From positions 62,001 to 126,000 of the forward strand of contig NZ_JMLE01000008.1 in NCBI RefSeq assembly GCF_000685965.1: a stretch of 64,000 nt of DNA. Reading direction: 5' to 3'. The number at the start of each line of letters is the position of its first letter. Position 1 is the first letter of the stretch. Of this stretch, positions 51,887 to 60,974 are shown one piece after another. A model generated the notes under the pieces. That model was given only the letters and a program-made list of their open reading frames with translations. It was not told where the DNA came from and ran no database searches. This DNA is from Arthrobacter sp. UNC362MFTsu5.1. GTDB lineage: Bacteria > Actinomycetota > Actinomycetes > Actinomycetales > Micrococcaceae. The position numbers and the translations under genes were made by a program.

Positions 51887-52503
51887 GCCGGCGCCAGCAG
51901 GTGGTCTACCTCGCGGCCGCCTGGTGCCTGTCTTATCCGGATGAGGAATTGACCGGCAGGGTGCCGCTCATGCGGTCGGCGCTGGGCGAGTTCCCCGGTG
52001 CTTTGCCGGACTTCGCCGAGGTGCTGGACCTGCTGGAATCCACGCCGCCCATGGAGGTGCAGGCACACTACGTCCGTGAATTCGACCTCGGCAAGCGGCA
52101 CGCCCTGCACCTGAGCTACTGGACCGACGGGGACACCCGGCGCCGTGGCGAGGTGCTGGGCAACTTCAAGAAGACCTACCGGCAAAGCGACATCCTGGTG
52201 GACACCCGCGGCGAACTGCCGGACTACCTGCCGATGGTCCTGGAATACGCCGCGGTGGTGGACCTGGCAGCGGGGCGGGAACTGCTCACCCGCTTCCGGG
52301 CGAGCCTCGAGATGCTTCGGTTCGGGCTGCTGCGGGACGGGTTGCCGCACGCCCGGATCCTGCAGGCCGTCTGCGCCACGCTCCCCGGGAAATCGCCCGC
52401 AGACGAGCAGGCCGTGATGCGGATGGCCGGTTACGGCCCGCCCACCGAGGCCGTGGGGCTGGACCCCTACGATCCGCGACTCCTGCCCGTGAAGGGGGCC
52501 TGA
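51883..52503 (+). CDS. narJ: Nitrate reductase molybdenum cofactor assembly chaperone
   Basis: This is a 206-aa NarJ/DMSO reductase-type chaperone, helical and soluble. Features are YLAAAWCLSYPDEEL near the N-terminus, then HYVREFDLGKRHALHLSYWTDGDTRRRG (quoted as HYVREFDLGKRHALHLSYW and TDGDTRRRG), which is the conserved core. It assists Mo-cofactor insertion into NarGH before membrane attachment and is not part of the final enzyme. The GTG start overlaps the narH stop. Confidence 0.94.
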   Translation: MSRRQQVVYLAAAWCLSYPDEELTGRVPLMRSALGEFPGALPDFAEVLDLLESTPPMEVQAHYVREFDLGKRHALHLSYWTDGDTRRRGEVLGNFKKTYRQSDILVDTRGELPDYLPMVLEYAAVVDLAAGRELLTRFRASLEMLRFGLLRDGLPHARILQAVCATLPGKSPADEQAVMRMAGYGPPTEAVGLDPYDPRLLPVKGA

Positions 52504-52505
52504 CC

Positions 52506-53303
52506 ATGGTGACTCTTGAAACGGCGCCCTTCGAAGCCGAGCCCGGATCCGCCGTCGAAATCACCGCCCTGGACACCGCGCTCTGGGGCGTCCTGCCGTA
52601 CGTCATGGTGGTGGTGCTGGTGGGCGGCCTGGTGTGGCGCTACAAGTACGACCAGTTCGGCTGGACCACCAGGTCCTCCCAGCTGTACGAATCGAAGATG
52701 CTCCGGATTGCGTCCCCGCTGTTCCATTTCGGCCTGCTGGCGGTGATTGCCGGGCACTTCTTCGGCCTGGTGATCCCCATGGCGTGGACCCAGGCGGTGG
52801 GCATGAGCCAGGACTTCTACCACTTCAATGCCCTGTTTGTGGGCGGGATTGCGGGGGTGGGCACCCTGGGCGGGATCATCCTGCTGATCTACCGGCGCCG
52901 CACCACCGGGCCGGTGTTCATGGCCACCACCACGAACGACAAGACCATGTACGTGGTCCTCACCGCCGCCATCGTTTTCGGCCTCTGGACCACCCTGGCC
53001 AGCGTCTTCGAGGGCGAGCACGGGCACAACTACCGTGAGACCGTGGCGCCCTGGTTCCGCTCGCTGTTCGTCCTGCAGCCGGACATCGCGGCCATGGCGG
53101 CGGCGCCGTTCTCCTTCCACCTGCACACCCTCGTGGGCATGGCCCTGTTCGTCATCTGGCCGTTCACCCGGCTGGTCCACGCGTTCACGGCACCGCTGCA
53201 CTACCTTTTCCGCCCCTACATCGTCTACCGCTCGCGGGACGCAGCCACCCGGCGCGGCTGGGCGCCCGTGGGAACCCGGGACAGGGACACCCGTAACCGC
53301 TGA
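52506..53303 (+). CDS. narI: Respiratory nitrate reductase gamma subunit
   Basis: This is a 265-aa cytochrome b membrane anchor with five TM helices. It oxidises menaquinol and passes electrons through two b haems. The haem-ligand His residues are expected in FHFGLLAVIAGHFFG (TM2) and FHLHTLVGMALFVIWPFTRLVHAF (quoted as FHLHTLVGMALF and FTRLVHAF, TM5). It lies 2 bp after narJ. The C-terminus (DTRNR) is cytosolic and basic. Confidence 0.95.
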   Translation: MVTLETAPFEAEPGSAVEITALDTALWGVLPYVMVVVLVGGLVWRYKYDQFGWTTRSSQLYESKMLRIASPLFHFGLLAVIAGHFFGLVIPMAWTQAVGMSQDFYHFNALFVGGIAGVGTLGGIILLIYRRRTTGPVFMATTTNDKTMYVVLTAAIVFGLWTTLASVFEGEHGHNYRETVAPWFRSLFVLQPDIAAMAAAPFSFHLHTLVGMALFVIWPFTRLVHAFTAPLHYLFRPYIVYRSRDAATRRGWAPVGTRDRDTRNR

Positions 53304-53349
53304 AGTGGCCGGGCCCATCCAAAACCGGCTGAATCCAAAGGAGTGAACA

Positions 53350-54573
53350 GTGGCTGGAACAGCACCGTCCCCAACGTCCGCTTCCACGGGCCAGACCCGG
53401 AACCTGGTGCTGGCCACCGCGGCGTCCGTGGCAGGCTTCTGGGCCTGGAACTCCGTGGCCACCCTCGGCGCCTTCTACACCCAGAACCTGCAGCTCAACC
53501 CGGCCACCACCGGCGTCCTGGTGGCCATGCCGGTGTTCGTCGGCTCGCTGGGGCGGATCGTCGTCGGAACCCTGACGGACCGGTACGGCGGCCGGGCGAT
53601 GTTCACCTTCGTGCTGCTTGCCGCCATCGTGCCGATCCTGCTGGTGGCCGTCGGCGGAACCCTGCGCTCCTTCGCGCTGGTGCTGGGCGCCGGCCTGCTG
53701 CTCGGCGTCGCCGGAACCGTGTTCGCCGTCGGAATCCCCTTTGTCAGCGGATGGTACGAACCGTCCCGGCGGGGCTTCGCCACCGGCGTCTTCGGTGCCG
53801 GCATGGGCGGAACGGCGCTGGCCGCCTTCCTCAACCCCCGGCTCGTCGCCTCCATCGGATACTTCCCGACGCACCTGCTGATCGCCGGGGTCCTTGCCGT
53901 CATGGCGGCCCTGGTCTGGTTCCTGATGAAGGAATCCCCGGGCTGGACCCGCAGCAACGCCCCGGTGCTGCCCAAACTCCTGGACGCCGCCAAAACACCG
54001 GTCACCTGGAAGATGTGCTTCCTCTACGCCGTCGTCTTCGGCGGCTTCGTCTCCTTTGCCACCTACCTGCCCACGTACCTCCGCGACGTGTACAGCTTCG
54101 ATCCGAGCGGCGCCGGTGCGCGCACGGCAGGGTTCGCCCTCGCCGCGGTGCTGGCACGGCCGGTGGGCGGCGTGCTCGCGGACAAGCTCGGGCCCAAACC
54201 GGTGGTGATCGTCTCGCTTGCCGCCGTCGCGGTCCTCGCATGGGTGGTGAACCTGCAGCCCGACGGCGAGGTCCCGGCGGGCCTGACATTCGTCGCCATG
54301 GCTGCGGCCCTCGGCCTGGGCGCGGGCGGGGTTTTCGCCTGGGTGGGCGTGCTGGCGCCGCACGGGAAAGTGGGCAGCATCAGCGGCGTGGTCAGCGCGG
54401 CGGGCGGCCTCGGCGGCTACTTCCCGCCGCTCGTCATGGGGGCAACGTACGACGCCGCGACCCACAGCTACTCGATCGGCCTGCTCCTGCTGGTGGTCAC
54501 GGCGCTCGTGGCACTGGTGTTTACGGTTTTCGCGGTGCAGGGCCGGCCGAGGGCAAAAGCGGTGCCGGCGTAG
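53350..54573 (+). CDS. narK: Nitrate/nitrite MFS transporter
   Basis: This is a 407-aa MFS protein of the nitrate/nitrite porter family. It has twelve TM segments, with FWAWNSVATLGAFYTQNLQL in the first loop, GTLTDRYGGRAMF after TM2, and the nitrate signature glycine-rich stretches GVFGAGMGGTALAAF and GLGAGGVFAWVG. It imports nitrate or exports nitrite for NarGHI. The start is GTG with AAAGGAG upstream, 46 bp after narI, in the same operon. A REP-like array follows. Confidence 0.94.
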   Translation: MAGTAPSPTSASTGQTRNLVLATAASVAGFWAWNSVATLGAFYTQNLQLNPATTGVLVAMPVFVGSLGRIVVGTLTDRYGGRAMFTFVLLAAIVPILLVAVGGTLRSFALVLGAGLLLGVAGTVFAVGIPFVSGWYEPSRRGFATGVFGAGMGGTALAAFLNPRLVASIGYFPTHLLIAGVLAVMAALVWFLMKESPGWTRSNAPVLPKLLDAAKTPVTWKMCFLYAVVFGGFVSFATYLPTYLRDVYSFDPSGAGARTAGFALAAVLARPVGGVLADKLGPKPVVIVSLAAVAVLAWVVNLQPDGEVPAGLTFVAMAAALGLGAGGVFAWVGVLAPHGKVGSISGVVSAAGGLGGYFPPLVMGATYDAATHSYSIGLLLLVVTALVALVFTVFAVQGRPRAKAVPA

Positions 54574-54585
54574 CTTGGCCCAGAA

Positions 54586-54714
54586 AGCGCGAACGGACAC
54601 TTGCGGCCCCTCCCGAAGCGCGGCGGGGGGTGCTTAAGTGTCCGCTCGCGCTGGGCAGTGGTGCTTAAGTGTCCGTTCGCGCTGGGCAGTGGTGCTTAAG
54701 TGTCCGTTCGCGCT
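54586..54714. repeat. REP-like palindromic repeat cluster, right of nar
   Basis: One direct copy of AGCGCGAACGGACACTT lies at 54586, and three inverted copies (AAGTGTCCGTTCGCGCT) lie at 54636, 54667 and 54698. The inverted copies are spaced by exactly 31 bp, a tandem array. The first has C for T at one position. This is the same element as at 46307-46435. Confidence 0.87.
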
Positions 54715-54735
54715 GGGCGCTGGGTGCTTGGTTCG

Positions 54736-56085
54736 TCAGCCGAAGGCCAGGTGCGCCACCGTGAAAATGGCCAGACCGGCCAGGGCGCCCACCACGGTGC
54801 CGTTGATCCGGATGAACTGCAGGTCCTTGCCCACCTGCAGCTCGATCTTCTGCGAGGTCTCCTCGGCATCCCAGCGCGCCACGGTGTCCGTGATCACGCC
54901 CGCGATGTCTGAGCGGTAGGTCTTCACGAGGTAGCCCGCGGCGTCGCCGATCCACGCGTTGACCTTGCCCGCCAGTTCGGGGTCCACCACCAGCCGGGTG
55001 CCGAAGTCGTGCACGGCCGCCTTGAACTTGACGGTCAGTTCGCTGTGGGGATCGTCGACGGCGCCGAGCAGCGCCGCCTTGATGGTGCCCCACGTGCGGG
55101 AGGCCAGTTCGCGGACCTCGGGGTCGCCCAGCACCTGCGCCTTGATGCCCTCGGCCCGGGCGATCATCACGGGATCGTGCTGCAGGTCCTGCGCAAGCGA
55201 GGTGAGGTACGTGTCGATCGATTGCCGGACCTGGTGCTGCGGATCGGCCTGCACGGCCTTGGTGAACTTGAGGATCTCCACATAGACCTTGTCTCCCACG
55301 AGCCCGTCCACGAACTGCGGAACCCACTGCGGGGACCGGTCCGAAACCAGCCTGCTGACCGTCTCGTGGTTGTCGCGGACCCAGTCCACCGTCCGGTCCA
55401 CCAGCAGGTCCACCAGGGTGTGGTGGTGCCCGTCGGCGAAGATCCGCTCGGCGAGCCGGCCCACCGGAGGCCCCCACGGCGGAGTGAGCAGGTGCTTGCG
55501 GACCATGGACTCGATCACGGCCTGGACGTCGTCGTCGTTCAGTACCTTGAACGCTCCGCGGATGACGGCGGCACCCTCCTTGGCCACGCGCTCGGCACCG
55601 CCGGGACCGGACAGCCATGCGCCGGCCTTCCGGGCGATGTCCACCGAGGCGAGCTTTTCCTGGACCACCTGTTCGGAGAGGAAATTCGTCTCCACGAACT
55701 CGCCCAGCGAGGCGCCGATCTGGTCCTTGCGGCGGGGAATGATGGCCGTGTGCGGGATCTTGATCCCCATCGGGTACTTGAAGAGCGCCGTCACGGCAAA
55801 CCAGTCCGCAAGCGCGCCCACCATGCCGCCTTCAGCCGCGGCCCGCACGTACTCCAGCCACGGGTACTGCTTCTGCAGCGCGAAGGCGAACACGAAGATC
55901 ACTGCCATGATAATCAACAGCCCCAGCGCCAGGAGTTTCATTTTCCGCAGCGCGGCGGCCTTTTCGGCATCACTGCCCAGGCCCCGGTCGACGGCGGCAC
56001 CGGCGCCGGAGCCGGTACCTGCTGTGCCGGCATGCGGAGGTCTGGTTGCAGCGGGACGGGTGGTTTGTTCACTGTTCACCTGCAT
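54736..56085 (-). CDS. DUF445 family membrane protein
   Basis: This is a 449-aa DUF445 protein. The N-terminal low-complexity Ala/Gly region is followed by TM helix LLALGLLIIMAVIFVFAFAL (about 50-70). Typical family stretches are GALADWFAVTALF and RRKDQIGASLGEFVETNFL (quoted in part), and a C-terminal TM helix is in the last 25 residues (VVGALAGLAIFTVAHLAF). It is predicted to be anchored at both ends with a large helical body. Its function is unknown. It appears leaderless: TAGGCT lies six bases before the ATG. Confidence 0.9.
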   Translation of the reverse strand: MQVNSEQTTRPAATRPPHAGTAGTGSGAGAAVDRGLGSDAEKAAALRKMKLLALGLLIIMAVIFVFAFALQKQYPWLEYVRAAAEGGMVGALADWFAVTALFKYPMGIKIPHTAIIPRRKDQIGASLGEFVETNFLSEQVVQEKLASVDIARKAGAWLSGPGGAERVAKEGAAVIRGAFKVLNDDDVQAVIESMVRKHLLTPPWGPPVGRLAERIFADGHHHTLVDLLVDRTVDWVRDNHETVSRLVSDRSPQWVPQFVDGLVGDKVYVEILKFTKAVQADPQHQVRQSIDTYLTSLAQDLQHDPVMIARAEGIKAQVLGDPEVRELASRTWGTIKAALLGAVDDPHSELTVKFKAAVHDFGTRLVVDPELAGKVNAWIGDAAGYLVKTYRSDIAGVITDTVARWDAEETSQKIELQVGKDLQFIRINGTVVGALAGLAIFTVAHLAFG

Positions 56086-56091
56086 GTGCCC

Positions 56092-56097
56092 AGCCTA
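56092..56097 (-). promoter_or_regulatory. Leaderless -10 box for DUF445 gene
   Basis: On the minus strand TAGGCT-GGGCAC-ATG precedes the start at 56085. Confidence 0.55.
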
Positions 56098-56123
56098 GTC
56101 CCGCATCCGCCGCGGGCGTCCGC

Positions 56124-56129
56124 TAACGT
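56124..56129 (+). promoter_or_regulatory. Leaderless -10 box for GDPD gene
   Basis: TAACGT-GTCAGC-ATG precedes the start at 56136, divergent from the similar box of the DUF445 gene only 27 bp away. Confidence 0.5.
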
Positions 56130-56135
56130 GTCAGC

Positions 56136-57035
56136 ATGACTACCGACGAGTCCGCCCCCACCCGGCCGCTGGTCTACGCCCACCGGGGATCCAGCGCCGC
56201 CTTCGCCGAGCACACGCGGGCCGCCTATCTCCAGGCCATTGCAGACGGGGCCGACGGCGTGGAATGCGACGTCCATCTCAGCCGGGACCAGCACGTGGTC
56301 CTGCTGCACGACGCGAACCTGGACCGCACCTCGGACGGCACCGGCCCCGTGGCTGACCGGACCCTCGATGAACTGCGGCTGCTGGATTTTTCCTCGTGGA
56401 AGGGCGCCCGGATTCCCCTTGAATACGGCGGAAAGTTCGACCAGCTGCTGACGCTGCCGGAACTGCTGGACATCCTCCGGGCGGCCGGCCGGGACATCGG
56501 GCTCGCCATTGAGCTCAAGCATCCCAGCCCGTACCTGCTGGCACTGGAGGACCGGGTGCTGGAGGTGCTGGAATCGGAAGGCTGGGATCCCCGCACTTCA
56601 CGGGTGGACAACATTTCCGTGTCCTTCATGAGCTTCAGCCCGGACGCCATCAAGCACCTGCTCAAGACTGTTCCGGCCGAGTTCATCTGCCAGCTGGTGG
56701 ACGACATCAAGGTGGAGGAAGTCCGGGAAGAACTCGGGCTGGGGGTTATCACCGGCGGGGCCGTAGCGAACGTTATGCGGGCCGCCCAGGTGGAAGGCGA
56801 ACGGATCCTGAACGACTGCGAAGTGCGGCTGGCGGGACCGGGCATCGATTACGTGCGCCAGCACGCCCGCGCCGTGAAGCGCTGGATGGATTCCGGCCGC
56901 AGGTTCAGGGTGTGGACCGTGGACTCGGAGGAGGACGTGGCGCTGTGCCGGGACGTGGGCATCCACGAAATCACCACCAACCGGCCGGCCGAGGTGCTGG
57001 CCCGGCTCGGCGAAAGCAGTCATTCCGTCAGCTGA
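56136..57035 (+). CDS. Glycerophosphodiester phosphodiesterase family protein
   Basis: This is a 299-aa GDPD TIM barrel. Catalytic and metal residues are His16-Arg17 in VYAHRGSS, Glu43/Asp45 in DGVECDVHLS, and His58 in VLLHDANLDRTSDGTG. The family hydrolyses glycerophosphodiesters to glycerol-3-phosphate and an alcohol. No signal peptide is seen, so it is cytosolic. It ends 15 bp from the convergent ABC permease gene. Confidence 0.93.
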   Translation: MTTDESAPTRPLVYAHRGSSAAFAEHTRAAYLQAIADGADGVECDVHLSRDQHVVLLHDANLDRTSDGTGPVADRTLDELRLLDFSSWKGARIPLEYGGKFDQLLTLPELLDILRAAGRDIGLAIELKHPSPYLLALEDRVLEVLESEGWDPRTSRVDNISVSFMSFSPDAIKHLLKTVPAEFICQLVDDIKVEEVREELGLGVITGGAVANVMRAAQVEGERILNDCEVRLAGPGIDYVRQHARAVKRWMDSGRRFRVWTVDSEEDVALCRDVGIHEITTNRPAEVLARLGESSHSVS

Positions 57036-57050
57036 ACGGGAAGGGGAACC

Positions 57051-58703
57051 TCAGGCCGCCAGGTCCCGGCGGCGCCAGCCGGCGTAGCCCAGCGCGCCGA
57101 GCAGCGCGGCGGTAATCGTGAGGGCCGCCAGCGCCGGAATTCCTTCAGCGTCCACCGGAAGCAGCGGGGTGTGCCGGAACGGCGAGAGCTCCATGAGCCA
57201 TTCCGGTGCGTTCCACAGCACCCCGAATTCACCCAGTGCAATAAGTCCCAGCAGGAGCACCCAGACGGCACCGGTCAGCCGCGGCAGCCAACCGAACACC
57301 GCCAGCGCGGCACTGGTGAGCACCCAGGCAGCCGGGATCTGGGCCAGGGCCGCCACCAGGGAGCGGGGCACCAGTTCCCCGTCGTTGACGGCGGACGCGG
57401 CCCCGATGCCGATCGAGAGGCCGGTCAGCAGTTGCAGCAGCGCCACCCCTGCCAGCGCCACGGCGTAGTGGCTGCTGGCCCAGCGGAGCCGGGTGGTGGC
57501 AGTGCCCAGCAGAGCTTCGGTGTGCCCGGCCGTTTCCTCGCTCCGCAGATGGTTGGCGGCGGAAATTCCGTAGGCGGCCGCGATGACTCCCATGATGCTG
57601 ATCTCGGCGGCGAGGAACGCGTCGGTCAGGGCGCGCGGACCGCCCAGGGCGCGCATCAGGTCCTGGGCGCCGGGCGAGCTCAGGAAGTCCGCCACATTGC
57701 CGACGAGGGAGCCGATCACCACTCCGAAGAGGACAAACGCCACACACCATGCCAGCAGGACCCGGTACTGGAGCCGGACGGCGAGGCCCAGCACCCCGGA
57801 GAGTTGTCCGCGGGCGGGTCCGGGCCGCTCATCGCGCAGGCCGGCACCGAGGTCGCGCTGCGCGCGGAGGACGAACGCCGCGGGAACAAGGACGGCGCAG
57901 AGCGCAAGGGGCAGTGACAGCACCCACCAGTGGTCCCCGGCATAGGCCCGCACCTGCTGGTTCCACCCGATCGGCGAAAGCCAGGACCACACCGACGGTC
58001 CGGGCTCGGCGAGGTCGCCCACCGCGCGCATGCCGTACGTGACGGCAATGACGCCGATGCTGAGCCCGGTAGCGGCCCGGGCGCTGGCCGTCAGCTGCGC
58101 AGCCAGGGCCGCCACGGCGCTGTACGCCATCCCCGTAGCAGCCCAGCCCAGCCCGAAGGCGAGTGATCCGGGGCCCGGCAAGCCGCCGAGGGAAAGCGCC
58201 GCAGCCGACAACAGCCCGGTCAGGATGCTCGTGGCGAAGCTGATGGCCAGGGCGGACACCAGGGGCGCGTCACGGCCCAGCCGTCCGCCGCCCAGGAGCT
58301 CCAGCCGCCCGCTTTCCTCGTCTCCGCGGGTGTGCCGGATGGTGAGGATGACCATCAACACCGCGAGGATGGCGGTCATGAAGGCGGTGTATTTGATGAG
58401 CGACAGGGCGCCAAGCGAGGCCGGATCGTAGATCCGCCCAAAGAGGGCCACCATGGACGCCGTAGCGTTCAGTGCCGTGGCGGCCGCCACCCGGCTGGGC
58501 TCATCCGGGTACAGCTCGGCGCCGGCCGCCGCCGTCGAGTAAGCGATCAGGGCGAAGCCCAGGATCCAGAGCGGCAACAGCCAGCGGTCCCGCCGGAGCG
58601 CGAGCCGGACCAGGACGCCGGTGCCGGCCAGTGTCCCGGTCATCGCCGGCCGGGTCCGCGTCCTGCCGGCCGGCGAGTCGCCTCGGTCCAGTGTCCCGGT
58701 CAT
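57051..58703 (-). CDS. ABC-2 type exporter permease (polyketide antibiotic-type)
   Basis: This is a 550-aa integral membrane protein with about 12 TM helices in two six-helix halves. It resembles actinobacterial large ABC-2 permeases associated with antibiotic export or tailoring ([22 protein letters not shown], quoted in part as [15 protein letters not shown], is typical). It pairs with the ATPase immediately upstream, whose stop overlaps this ATG (ATGA). A 21-bp direct repeat 60 bp apart (58628-58648 and 58688-58708) duplicates the start, so MTGTL occurs at residues 1 and 21. The substrate is unknown. Confidence 0.88.
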   Translation of the reverse strand: MTGTLDRGDSPAGRTRTRPAMTGTLAGTGVLVRLALRRDRWLLPLWILGFALIAYSTAAAGAELYPDEPSRVAAATALNATASMVALFGRIYDPASLGALSLIKYTAFMTAILAVLMVILTIRHTRGDEESGRLELLGGGRLGRDAPLVSALAISFATSILTGLLSAAALSLGGLPGPGSLAFGLGWAATGMAYSAVAALAAQLTASARAATGLSIGVIAVTYGMRAVGDLAEPGPSVWSWLSPIGWNQQVRAYAGDHWWVLSLPLALCAVLVPAAFVLRAQRDLGAGLRDERPGPARGQLSGVLGLAVRLQYRVLLAWCVAFVLFGVVIGSLVGNVADFLSSPGAQDLMRALGGPRALTDAFLAAEISIMGVIAAAYGISAANHLRSEETAGHTEALLGTATTRLRWASSHYAVALAGVALLQLLTGLSIGIGAASAVNDGELVPRSLVAALAQIPAAWVLTSAALAVFGWLPRLTGAVWVLLLGLIALGEFGVLWNAPEWLMELSPFRHTPLLPVDAEGIPALAALTITAALLGALGYAGWRRRDLAA

Positions 58704-58708
58704 CGCCG
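58628..58708. repeat. Direct repeat duplicating the permease start codon
   Basis: The same 21 bp, containing CAGTGTCCCGGTCATCGCC, occurs at 58628-58648 and 58688-58708, exactly 60 bp apart and in frame. The minus-strand ATGs at 58703 and 58643 are therefore both embedded in identical sequence. Confidence 0.85.
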
Positions 58709-59608
58709 TGCCGTTTCGAGCGATCCGGCCGGCCCGTAATGGCGCAGGAACAGATCCTCCAGCGTGGGCGGCTGGCTGGTCAGTGCGTGCAGCCCCGCGG
58801 CCGTCAGGGCCTGCAGGAACGGGGCCAGCCCGGCCGGATCCACCTGGGCGCTGACCCGGTGGTCCGTCACCACAACGTCGTGGACGCCGGGCAGGAGGTC
58901 CAGGCCCGGGGGCACGCTTGCGACGTCGGCCGTGACCGATGTCCGGGTCAGGTGACGCAGCTGCGCAAGCGGCCCGGACTCCACCACGCGGCCGGCCCGG
59001 ATGATGCTGACCCGGTCCGAGAGCGCCTCGGCCTCACTGAGGATGTGGCTGCTGAGCAGGATGGTGCGGCCCTGATCGCGGAGCTCGCGGACGCATCCGC
59101 GGAAGGCATCCTCCATTAAGGGGTCCAGCCCGCTGGTGGGCTCGTCCAGGAGGAAGAGCTCGGCGTCGGTGGCCAGGGCGGCCACCAGGGCGACCTTCTG
59201 CCGGTTCCCCTTCGAATAGGTGCGGGACTTCTTGGTGGGGTCAAGGTCGAAAGTCTGCAGCAGCCGGTCACGCCGGGCACGGTCCTGGCCGCCCTGGAGC
59301 CGCCCTAGCAGGTCGATCACCTCGCCGCCCGTCAGGTTGGGCCACAGGGCCACGTCCCCGGGTACGTACGCCAGCCGGCGGTGCAGCGTGGCAACGTCGT
59401 GCCACGGGTCAAGGCCCAGCACCCTGGCCGACCCCGAGGTGGCCCGCAGCATGCCCAGCAGCAGCCGCAGCGTGGTGGACTTGCCGGCCCCGTTGGGACC
59501 CAGGAAGCCATGCACCTCGCCGGCAGCGACCTGGAAGTCGAGGCCGTCGAGGGCAGCTACCGTTCCGAAACGCTTGACGACGCCGGTCATTTCCACCACG
59601 TTGCTCAT
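58700..59608 (-). CDS. ABC transporter ATP-binding protein (exporter)
   Basis: This is a 302-aa ABC ATPase. Walker A is [10 protein letters not shown]. The signature region reads [15 protein letters not shown], with SKGNRQ in place of canonical LSGGQ. Walker B is [14 protein letters not shown] and the switch region [14 protein letters not shown]. The C-terminal domain (after about 220) is of the DrrA/exporter type. It pairs with the permease that it overlaps. I start at ATG 59608, where homology begins; the frame extends further upstream without support. Confidence 0.92.
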   Translation of the reverse strand: MSNVVEMTGVVKRFGTVAALDGLDFQVAAGEVHGFLGPNGAGKSTTLRLLLGMLRATSGSARVLGLDPWHDVATLHRRLAYVPGDVALWPNLTGGEVIDLLGRLQGGQDRARRDRLLQTFDLDPTKKSRTYSKGNRQKVALVAALATDAELFLLDEPTSGLDPLMEDAFRGCVRELRDQGRTILLSSHILSEAEALSDRVSIIRAGRVVESGPLAQLRHLTRTSVTADVASVPPGLDLLPGVHDVVVTDHRVSAQVDPAGLAPFLQALTAAGLHALTSQPPTLEDLFLRHYGPAGSLETARR

Positions 59609-59615
59609 AGTCAAT

Positions 59616-59621
59616 AAGCTA
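59616..59621 (-). promoter_or_regulatory. Near-leaderless -10 box for ABC operon
   Basis: On the minus strand TAGCTT-ATTGACT-ATG has a seven-base gap to the start at 59608, one more than in the other cases. No ribosome site is visible. Confidence 0.4.
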
Positions 59622-59733
59622 CGCCGCGCTGCGCGTCCTGACCCGGGCGGAAAGTCCCGTCCGCCCGTTGCCACCCTGTCCTTTCGCGCAGGGGCGGCGC
59701 GCCCGCGGTTAACGGGGGCGTCAGCGCCTGTGG

Positions 59734-60222
59734 TTGCATGGATCCATGCCATTCACCTGGTCCGGCCGGGCCACCCAGACCCTCTCAGCGACTGCCCTGA
59801 GCGCCCTGCTGCTGGCCAGCGCCATGAAGCATTTCCGCGAACCCGCATTCTTTTACCAAGTGGTTCCCGATTTCCTGTGCCGTGACGACTCCGGCGCCCG
59901 GCCCAACGGCCCGTATGCGGTGATGACCCGGGACGAATGGGTGGCGCTCAGCGGCCTGCTCGAGGCGGGCGCCGCCGTCGGGCTCCTGATCCCGGCCACC
60001 CGCAAACCGGCCGCGTGGGGCGTTACTGCCATGTTTACGGCCTTCGTCGCCGGGCATGCCGACGCACTGCGCCGAGCGTACGGTCCGGCCGGAACGCCGG
60101 GGCAGCGGAAGGTGCACACCGCCCGGCTTCCGCTGCAGGTGCCGCTGATCCTCTGGGCCTGGAGCCTGCGAAAGCCGTTCCGTCCCGCCGGGACTCGGAG
60201 CGTTCCCGGGGCGCGGCAGTGA
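59734..60222 (+). CDS. DoxX-like membrane protein
   Basis: This is a 162-aa protein with about four hydrophobic helices. The pattern [18 protein letters not shown], then [28 protein letters not shown], quoted in parts as [16 protein letters not shown] and PATRKPAAW, then [13 protein letters not shown] resembles DoxX-family proteins. The function is not defined. The ATG could be 59734 or 59746. The stop overlaps the azlC GTG start (GTGA), so it may be co-transcribed with azlCD. Confidence 0.7.
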   Translation: MHGSMPFTWSGRATQTLSATALSALLLASAMKHFREPAFFYQVVPDFLCRDDSGARPNGPYAVMTRDEWVALSGLLEAGAAVGLLIPATRKPAAWGVTAMFTAFVAGHADALRRAYGPAGTPGQRKVHTARLPLQVPLILWAWSLRKPFRPAGTRSVPGARQ

Positions 60223-60974
60223 AGCTGCTGCAGTCTCCGGCCGTGCGGGTGGGGCTGTCCATCAGCATCGCCACCGGCCTCTACGGGGTTTCCTTCGGGG
60301 CTCTCGGCGTCACATCCGGGCTTGATTTCTGGCAGACCATGGCGCTCAGCCTGCTGCTGTTCAGCGGCGGTTCGCAGTTCGCGTTCATCGGTGTGGTGGC
60401 CGGCGGCGGATCCGGAGTGGCGGCGATGGGCGCGGCCACGCTCCTGGGCATGCGCAACGGCATCTACGGCATGCAGCTCAACGCGCTGCTGCAACCGCGC
60501 GGGTGGCGCAAATACGCCGCCGCCCACGTCACCATCGACGAATCAACGGCCACCAGCACCGGGCAGACGGACCCCGACGAACAGAAGCGGGGATTCTGGA
60601 CGGCCGGCATCGGCATCTTCGTGCTCTGGAACATTTTCACTGCGGTCGGGGCGCTGGCGGGCAGCGCGCTGGGGGACCCCAAGCAATGGGGGCTCGACGG
60701 CGCCGCTGTGGCGGCCTTCCTCGGCCTGCTTTGGCCGCGGCTCAAGGGCCGCGAGCCGGTGGCCATCGCAGTGGTGTGCGCGCTGGCAACGGTGCTGGCC
60801 GTGCCGTTCGTACCCGCGGGAGTTCCCATCCTGATCGCGGCATTCGTGGCGGCGGCGATCGGCTGGTTCAGCCACGGCCGCAGCGATGAGGGGCTGGAGC
60901 CCGACGTGGATCCCTATGCCGAGCACCACCAACACCCGCGTCAGGACCCGCATTCAGAAGAGGCCGGCAGATGA
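60219..60974 (+). CDS. azlC: AzlC family branched-chain amino acid exporter subunit
   Basis: This is a 251-aa AzlC/YgaZ-type membrane protein. Features are GLYGVSFGALGVTSGLDFWQTMALSLLLFSGGSQFAFIGV (quoted in parts as GVSFGALGVTSGL and FSGGSQFAFIGV), GMRNGIYGMQL and about seven TM helices. With AzlD it exports branched-chain amino acids. The His/Asp/Glu-rich tail is cytosolic. The GTG start overlaps the stop of the preceding gene. The stop overlaps azlD (ATGA). Confidence 0.92.
   Translation: MKLLQSPAVRVGLSISIATGLYGVSFGALGVTSGLDFWQTMALSLLLFSGGSQFAFIGVVAGGGSGVAAMGAATLLGMRNGIYGMQLNALLQPRGWRKYAAAHVTIDESTATSTGQTDPDEQKRGFWTAGIGIFVLWNIFTAVGALAGSALGDPKQWGLDGAAVAAFLGLLWPRLKGREPVAIAVVCALATVLAVPFVPAGVPILIAAFVAAAIGWFSHGRSDEGLEPDVDPYAEHHQHPRQDPHSEEAGR

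Noticed and set aside
46503..54573. Assimilatory nitrate reductase cluster
   Set aside because: The NarG/NarH/NarJ/NarI set with a membrane cytochrome b subunit is respiratory. No nirBD or nasC-type gene is present.
54636..54714. CRISPR array at the 31-bp repeats
   Set aside because: The 31-bp units are contiguous and identical, with no variable spacers, and there are no cas genes. They belong to the REP-like family.
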